From Owenia fusiformis (lineage: Eukaryota; Annelida; Polychaeta; Sabellida; Oweniidae), in the NCBI GenBank assembly GCA_903813345.2, contig CAIIXF020000009.1:24143759-24207758 (forward strand): a stretch of DNA of 64,000 nucleotides, read 5' to 3'. A program made the position numbers and the translations under genes. The notes under the pieces are model-generated. The model made no database searches. It was given only the letters and a program-made list of their open reading frames with translations, and was not told the origin of the DNA. Shown one piece after another: positions 39,501 to 48,500 of this stretch (the first letter of the stretch is position 1; each line of letters begins with the position of its first letter).

Positions 39501-42500
39501 GCCATTTGTTACAGATACTGGATGCTGAATGCCAAACACCAACTGCCTAACACTGTCCACATAAAGGTTGAAGATTATTACAATATGTCACCACTTCTGG
39601 TGTACAGAGGTGACATACATTTATAAAGTCATAACATCACAATAACAAACTCAATGGTGTAATGGTGTATTAAACATGACAAAAACCACAACCATAAAAG
39701 GAGTATACAAGTCGCAAAAATGGTGATTATAACAGTTAACAGCCATCACTACTTCTTCGTATTAACTTACAAAACCACCAAAATCAATATTCAAAACATG
39801 TTGATCATGCCAGTGCAATCATTCCAGTATCATGAATCATTTAAAGATCAGGGGGAATCATTTAAATTGACTCAAAGTTTTATAGAAAAACATCGTAAGA
39901 TATGGCCAGTCTGAAACAACCTTTATAAAGTTTGGCTGAGCAAAATATGGCTGTGACTGAATTGAGAGTTCAGCTTATGGATAAGTGTATACAGAATATG
40001 AGACAAAGACAATCACTAAATCGTAAAAAAAAAAAAATGCACAACTAACCTTATGAAGAGACTCTTTGTTAATGACTGTGGTGCTTGTCTTTGCCTTGTG
40101 TTTGTCTTTCCTGTGTACCATAATCTTACCCTCTGGGTGAGCAAACACATGAACCTCACCAGTGTTATCCATTGCTACACTTGACTGATCGCCATCTATT
40201 CCAACTTGAGGAAGCTGTGATGTCACAGAACGCTTCATCATGGACTGAAAGGAATATTTAAAACTTCACACACCTTCAACAATCATTATGTTATCCAAAT
40301 TATACTATAATTCTACATTGCATATTGTAATGTGAGATTAAAATACTATAATTACATTGGATTATTCAGCTTTTTGAGTGAGGAATGACATACACATTGA
40401 ACAGGAAACAGAAAAGTTGAAGCTTGGAATATCAAACATACATGCAAGAGTATTACCATGTTCTCAAATCAAAGACAACTTTTTTAACCCAATGAAACTG
40501 TCGCTGATATTGAATACAATATGTGATGAACAAGTACCTTGGGTCTAGATGTGAGAGTATTTATCCTTGAGGTTCCCTCTAGTGCATTATGGCGAGATGT
40601 ATCGACATGTTTCACATCAATTCTCTTTGGGCTAATAGTACCTGGGGGACCTAGAAATACAGAACTCAGCATTGATGAGTGACTTCTTTGAAAACAGTAT
40701 AAAACAAGTATTTTTTTCATTTACAATGCTATTGTATCTGAATTTTCAAGTATGGTTATCATGTATTTTGAATTAAATCATGTCTATTTTTACTTTAACA
40801 TCGAAAACATTTTGACTTCAGTTTATCTTTATATTGAGACCCCAGCTAACAAGTTATATTCCGGAGAACTAATATAATTATCTCACCATCTACCTGACTT
40901 TGAACATAGGCACTATAATATCTGCTTGGTTTTTGCCTTTAAATGTTCTTTTGCTGCTGCTCTTTTTCAGTAGTTCCTCATTTGTGAAATTTTCCACTTC
41001 AATGTAACTTTGGATGATCTTTATAAAGGTGCACACTTTAGTCTCATATATCTGTACATATGGCCTGAAGGGGTGCTTATGTGTGTGCAATAGAGGCTGT
41101 GAAGTTCTAGCACTGTCAAATCAGATGTTCTGAACTTTATTAAAATCAAAATAATTAACCTACCATTTTTTGTCCTTGGAGGACTCTTATCCCTCACTCT
41201 ACCCTGTTGTATGGAATCAAATGGTTTCTTACTGGCATCAGTTGGAAATCTATATTACATTGTAAAAGAGATAGTAAGTTATACACATTTGGGAGAACTT
41301 GAACATGTAATATTTTGACCTCCAAGAATTTGTATTCCTCTCTTAACTGGTTTATACAGGGCCCTTAAAACAGATATTTTCCTTATAGTTATGCTATTCT
41401 CAATCAGGCAAATAAAATCTACAAAGAGGAAAAATAGTCCCTAGGGATTCAAAAGTTTTCGTGTTCATCAAAACAGTGCTTAAACATCCAATCAAATGCA
41501 TTTTTTAATTTGTAAATCATAAAGATTATTCATGCACAACAAATATAACAGATTAACTGAAAAAATCATTTATTTTAAAAAATGAGAACTTGTTGATAGC
41601 ACGTTGGCAGAGAGATTGAATGTTTTAAATACTTTCTGTCATGCAATCATCAAGCTTTTTTTGGACTGTTCAAAATCTTTTAGCATATAATGCTGATTTT
41701 CTTAAGATCGTCATACCTTATCAAGTCATAATGATCATGCCACTTTTCTGTTTTTGGTAGAAGAAATGCCATTTCCCTTGGCATGGGGGATATACCATGT
41801 AGATTCAAGCCAAGCTTTTTTACTTCATCCAGCTTCATGCCTACAAATTGTCACATTTGAATAAACTATCACTTCCAAATCACACACCTGTACACAGATT
41901 TTGCTGTCTTGATTATTGCACTTACTGTCTTTTGCATTTCTTCTTTTAGTACCATAAAAAGGCATTGAGAACTTATTATTACATAATGTGATGCCCCTTT
42001 TCATGGGCTCTTGAAGGACCATACTCTAATATGTCACAGAATGTGTCACTCAAATGTCACTTTGGTTTTTTGGAGCCTGGTTTATCATCTTTTGAATTTA
42101 TATCATTGTCTAAAATAATCAAATAAAATGGAACTGATGAAACAGAATTGCTTAACACAGGGTCAAACAAAAAAGCAACCCTCATTTCTGTGACACCTGC
42201 ATATTTTAAGCCAACCAGGTTTACAGTCTGAGCTAAAAATTATTTTTTCATTTGAAAAGTCATTTAAACATGTTAAATATTTGAAATAAATGAATAAAAC
42301 AGAACGACTAAAACTGAATTATTTCATATATTAAAAGGGTAGGCCGACCTGGTTCATATTCTGAGTCACTTGTAAACATGTTCTTCACCAGCATATTGGC
42401 ACAAAGCTTTACACTCTTGATGTAGGAGTACTTCCTGTTCAGGTACATCGACAGAATGTACTGGAAGTCCAAGCACAGGATTGTCCATCTTGTGGACAGG

Positions 42501-45500
42501 GGAGCTGGCCCAGAGATATCTGAAACAACATGGGGGAGGGGCATTTAAGGGCTAAATGATAAGATCTCAGAGAGAACTATTCCTACATTGTATGTCTCAT
42601 AGATTTGGTTTTAAATGTTTATGGTTCTTTATTTGGAACACTGACCAACCTAACAAATGGTTAAATTAAGTTTTAAGTTTTTTTAAAAAAAGTACATGTA
42701 TTTTGAAATGTTGTAAAAAACAGTGTAGTAATCAGAGGTACATCACAGGAGTGACGAGTGAGTATAAATATTTCAACTGAGGGTAAAAAATATTTTTACC
42801 TTTGGCTCCCACTGCGGCTTGAGCATGCACAGACCCCTTAGAAGCACTGACAATAAATGGGAACTGCAGCCAAGTGGATGTTGACTTAAACTCTTTAAAT
42901 AAGTTAGAAAATGATATCCTAACAATTAAGTTATCTGCTGTTGCAACATCAAGATGTACAACAAAATATTTTCCAGGTATTGGTTTAAACATGAGGTACA
43001 GGTAATGTCCTGTGAGACCCAGAGATTGGGACAATGTTGTTGGAAGCTGGATGTAGTTGCTGGCAGGTATAGAGCCAGTAATCTTGTAAACTGTACACTT
43101 GATGGTTCGATCCTGGAAAATAAAAATGAGCAAAATGTAATATGAAATGTGATGATTGCTTCTATTAGTATGGGAGCTAGAATATTTCATGAATGTCTGA
43201 CCCAATTTTTCTGTTTTTTGTTCTGTTCTTTCCCAAGTTGAAAGAGTTCAACATTTAAGGCCTTAAATTACAGTATAAGTGAACTGCAATTGCAAATAGC
43301 AAGGATAGGATTCTATTAAATCTTACCATTACAGTGACAACCTCTCCCTCTTTGCTGGATTTTTTCCATGATCCTATCTCAAAGTGCTTGAATACATTCA
43401 CATAAGGATGCTGCCACACTGAAAATGTATAAAAACCAGGTAGTTTGCGATACTTGATGGGAGATCTCAATCTATGGGTTTGCTCCTGTAATAATTATTC
43501 ACCTCACAGCATTCTACCTTAATTTGAACCAATCGATCAAATTAACAAATTATTGTTTCATATATTTTTAAACTTCATCCACCAAACGTCAAATGGAGCG
43601 AAATTGGCTTTAATTTTGCAATGTCATTAAAATGTGTGAAACATACTCCATACCATGACTTCATATTTTCTTCATAAATGTCACTGAACAGTGCTAGCAC
43701 AGACCAAATTTTTTGGAGTCACTGGGACGCAAAATTGGAGTCCAAATGATTTTTTAGAGACTCAATATCTGACGCAAGTCATTCTTAAATTGTTAGTTGC
43801 TGAAACATGTTTGGAGTTCTTTTAATAAAGTCTGTAAATACAGTAAAACCTGTGTACATTGAACATCTATTGAGCCACAGCTACAGAAAGATATCTTATA
43901 CAGAAGACACAGGTGTTCACTAGATAAGGTGTTCATTATGACACTTTACTGCACTAGTCTACAGTCATGGTTTATGTTGAAAAGGGGGTTCAATATAACC
44001 CTGTAAACAAAATCTCTTGGGGGTCCAAAACAACCTCAAATCAAGGATATGTGTAACTACTAGACAAACTGACAAATGCCATACCACAAGGGAGAGGTAG
44101 CATTTTTTCGAGGACCATTCTCATACCAGAAAATGGAAAAATCCAACCATTACTATACTGTAATAATAATATGGGGCCATTCTCATACCAGATCCTAAAA
44201 GGGTCAATCGCCATACCAAATGTCAACAAGAACACAAATGTGTACAAAATGTCCCCACCTATGGGTGATCCCATCAAATGGTTATTCTAAAAATGAGTAG
44301 ACAAGACTTTACAGACACAATTTGAGGACGGAAAATCCAAAATGGCCACCTTTACCAAAAATGCCCAAAAATTAGTCAGTTCTAGATTTTCCTACGGAGA
44401 ACCACCCCTGAAAATTTGAAATTGATCCGTCACACAGTTAACCAGAAAACCTGTAAACAAGACTTTACAGACAATATTAAAGACAGAAAATCCAAAATGG
44501 CTGCCTTGACATTTATCCAGAATGCCAAAAAACTAATCAGATCTAGATTTCCATACTAAAAATCAAACAGTTCACCTGGAAATGCGTAGACAAGACTTTA
44601 CAGACAAGATTTTAGGACGGAAAATCCAAAATGGCTGCCTTGACATTTACCCAGAATGCCCAAAAACTAATCAGATCTAGATTTTCATACATAGAATCAT
44701 CCCTGAAAATTTGAAATTGATCTATCAAGCGGTTCACCTGGAAATGCGTAGACAAGATTTTACAGACAAGATTTTAGGACGGAAAATCTAAAATGGCTGC
44801 CTTGACATTTACCCAGAATGCCCAAAAACTAATCAGATCTAGATTTTCATACTAAGAATCATCCCTGAAAATTTGAAATTGATCTACCAAACGGTTCACC
44901 TGAAAACGCGTAGACAAGACTTTACAGACAAGATTTTAGGACGGAAAAATCCAAAATGGCCGACAATAAAAAAGTGATTTATTATGAGTTTTTGCTGATT
45001 TCTTTTGACAAAATTATCACATATAACTACTGTTAACAATAACAAAGGCTTTTACAACAAAGTAGATCTGAAATTATTTATAAAGCTACTAAATAGTTAG
45101 AGTATGAAAACTGAAAAACACCATTTAATATGATACAAAGTATTATCGTGCGCTAACTTTTCTTAAAACATTCAAAATGGCTGACATGACTGAGCTAACA
45201 GGTCCAAAACCTAATCAGATCTAGAATGAAGTGAGCTGAACAAGATTTTAAAGTTTTAAAAGCAACTGTGAAGCCGTTTTTCTTAAAGTTTGCAGACAAG
45301 GATTTTAGCATTTGACTTCAAAATGGCCAACAGGAAGTAGGTATCGAGTTATCCCTGAAAATTTGAAGGTGATATCTGTAGCGGTTTTGGAGAAAACTGC
45401 CGGACGTACGTACGGATGGACAGACAGATGGACAGACAGACGGATGCGCCTAGGCCGACAGTATGGCCCCACACTATGTGTTGGGGACATAAAAAGTTAC

Positions 45501-48500
45501 CCACGTTAGCCGAGGATCCCCATCAAGGTTTATATCCATCTGGCTTCTTACACTATGCTCATAAGTTAGCCATTCACCCGGGGCATCCTCGGGTCATTAT
45601 ATTAGACTGTATCCTTCGTCTGAATAAATTCAGACTGTAAGTCACCTATTGTAAAATGTGGTGTTGTAAAAATGTTACAAATAAGTTTGTTTAATGATAA
45701 AATGATTACCTTATAAAGAACTTACAATATTATTTTTTCGTATATTGTCCTCTTACTGAAGATATTCATAAAATGTACAGACGCTTCTTGTAGAGAAGCC
45801 ATTGATTAGGTCTTGCCATTTTGGCAATGCCAATTATCACGATAAACGAGATTGAGCCAGTGACGTCAGTCTATTTGTAAACAAATAACACGTGGAACGG
45901 ACGGAGCAACATTACGGAAGCGTATTGATAAATTCCATTTGTCAGGCCTTACCATCGACAAGGTACAGTCACGTGACCGTGACAAAATCTACCGTAGTAC
46001 ACTTTTGATGTACTATGTCATTTCCGCCATTTTAGATCGCCATTTTCTAGAATGAGGAAGCGAGGCAAGAACTAGCATTGATTTGATCAATATTGTGTCA
46101 GTTCATCATCAGGTAGTTGTTGCATTCGATTTGTAATTAAGTTGCAAATGTGCATATCTACTTCAAATGATCCTCAGCAACTTCAATATCTTGTTATAGA
46201 TCTACCCAGTACGTCAGGGATCTCTAAATCCTGACTGAATTTCGCAAAATTCTCTCTAATTTTTGTTTTGCTATGCAAATAACAGCCAAACTACGACTAA
46301 CACAACTTAAGATAAGTATACAAATATACATCCAGAGTTAATGCAAAACCGCTTTTTACTTTGGATGCTACTACGAAAAATAGATAATGTATGTTGTCAA
46401 CTCGAATGTATGTTGTCACATTGGCCTTACAGATCTCAATTCACAGTTAATTTTACAGTGAATGAAATGCTATAATGTACTTGTAATAGAAGGAACATAT
46501 TTGATAATAAAGTAATAATAATGATAGGCATATCAGATATATTTACTCTAATATTTTGTCCGTTAATCCATAAAATTGTCATTGATATGATTAAATTTCA
46601 ATGTTACTAATTCTTTTTTTCTGTTCCATAACCTGGCTTTTGAACTTCTGCACTTTCCAGATATACAGAGTGTCCCAAAGTATGCCCCCCTCCCCCTAGG
46701 CAGACATATACCAATTTCTCCATAGTTGTATGTGTCATATATCATTTTTAAGCTTATCCAAAGTTACATATGATGGTTCAAATGGTAAAAAGTAACAGGC
46801 ATTTTAAAAATTAGCGTTTTGCCAAAAAGATTTCAGTATCCTGGAAACAGCCCTGACCTGAATGTGACAGAAAATATTGATGCTATTCTCGAATATAGGA
46901 TGGATATTGAGTTTTAAAAAGATTACGTTTAGGGTAGATACTCTAAGGAAACTCTTCTTGTGCCTTAAAAGGTTTTTTTTTGAGGATAACAAAACGCCAT
47001 ATCCCTATTTGAAGCCTGTTCAAGGTCATATATGGAAAGTATTGCTGCTGTTAACATGGTGGCTAAGGAGACACACCGACTATTGTTTTGGTGTAAAACT
47101 GACTTTAATTTTGGCCAAATACTAACTTTTGAAATTCCTGTAACTTTTTCCCATTTGATAGTTGACCATGATACTCGGCAAATTAATGTAACTTTGGATG
47201 AGCTTTAAAATGATATATGACATATACTATGGAGACATTGGTATATGTCTGCCTAGGGGGCCCATACTTTCGGGACACCCTGTAGCATAAATTTTGAAAG
47301 TCATCATGGATTAGCTAGTGTAGATCTCTCCATGCAACTAAACATAACGTAACGTACCGACGCCGAGTGGTCAAAGAGGTCGGAAAATAATACGCCATGG
47401 TCACATATTAATCACCATATTAAAACTTTCATAAAATAAAATAGCATTCAACGATAAAATCACTTTTACCTGTTTATCTGTAGGGATACAGGAGCATGTT
47501 CGTTGAATTTCAATTACAGGGACAACATACACTTTGAGTTGACAACGTACATTTCTGATTTTTTAAATTATACCAAATGCATGAATATTTATTAAATCTT
47601 CACCCGTCTTAAACTGTGTAGTTTAGAGAAACACATTCTCATAAAAATATTCGACACTCTGAGACGTCAGTGGAGAAAATTATCTAAGGAAATGTGTAAG
47701 AAACAACATTTTTCCAACCGAACAATTGTATGGGTAGACTTACAACGAAAAAAATCGAGCATTGCTCGAAGATCTTTTAACGTAATTAGAAAAATAAATG
47801 TCTTTGAAATCGAATACACGCGAAATCAAACATGAAATGCTTTATGTATTCCTCAAATTTATTTTTGAAAACCTGCATCAAACCTACATCATAGTCTTTG
47901 CTTAAAACCAGTTAATGGTGACATAGTACATCAAAAGTGTACTACGGTATATTTTGTCACGGTCACGTGACTGTACCTTGTCGATGGTAAGGCGTGTTTG
48001 TGCGGGAATTTACTGTAGATTGGGTTAATTTGGCGCTACTTAATTTGGCGATTTTGCCATTTTTGGCATATTGGCGGCTATTTAATTTGGCGGATATGCA
48101 AAAAAAATTTAATACAATGTTATACTTGCGCGCTGTTAGCGAATTACTATGTAAATGGGCATGTTCATTTTTTAAAAGTCCTCAAAAGTTAAGGACCACT
48201 GGCGATATTCACCACGTTTGTACATTTTTGTGAGATCATCCTTTACATTTTGCACCTCGATCGATGCTGCTACTATACATCACCTTTTCCCTGAGTATTA
48301 ATGAGTGACTGACCAGTTCTAAGCCAATTTAGGAGAGACATTTTTTCATATTTTTGGAAAAAACTTAACCGGAAGTGACCTAAATACACTGGACGAAATA
48401 CCCTAGATAATTCCCGGGGATTCATTCTAAATTTAGGCGAAGATTTATATTGGCGAAATTCTCAATTTCACCAAATTCGTCAAATTAAAGCGGGCGCCAA

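Noticed and set aside
40890-41090. 66-codon minus-strand frame between WDR90 exons 6 and 7
   Set aside because: It looks somewhat coding, but no acceptor gives a phase compatible with exon 6 and its donor phase would break exon 7. Direct joining of exons 6 and 7 keeps the frame.
42954-43145. Plus-strand frames over 42954-43145 and nearby
   Set aside because: Antisense shadows of WDR90 exon 3, whose minus-strand translation matches the DUF667 domain.
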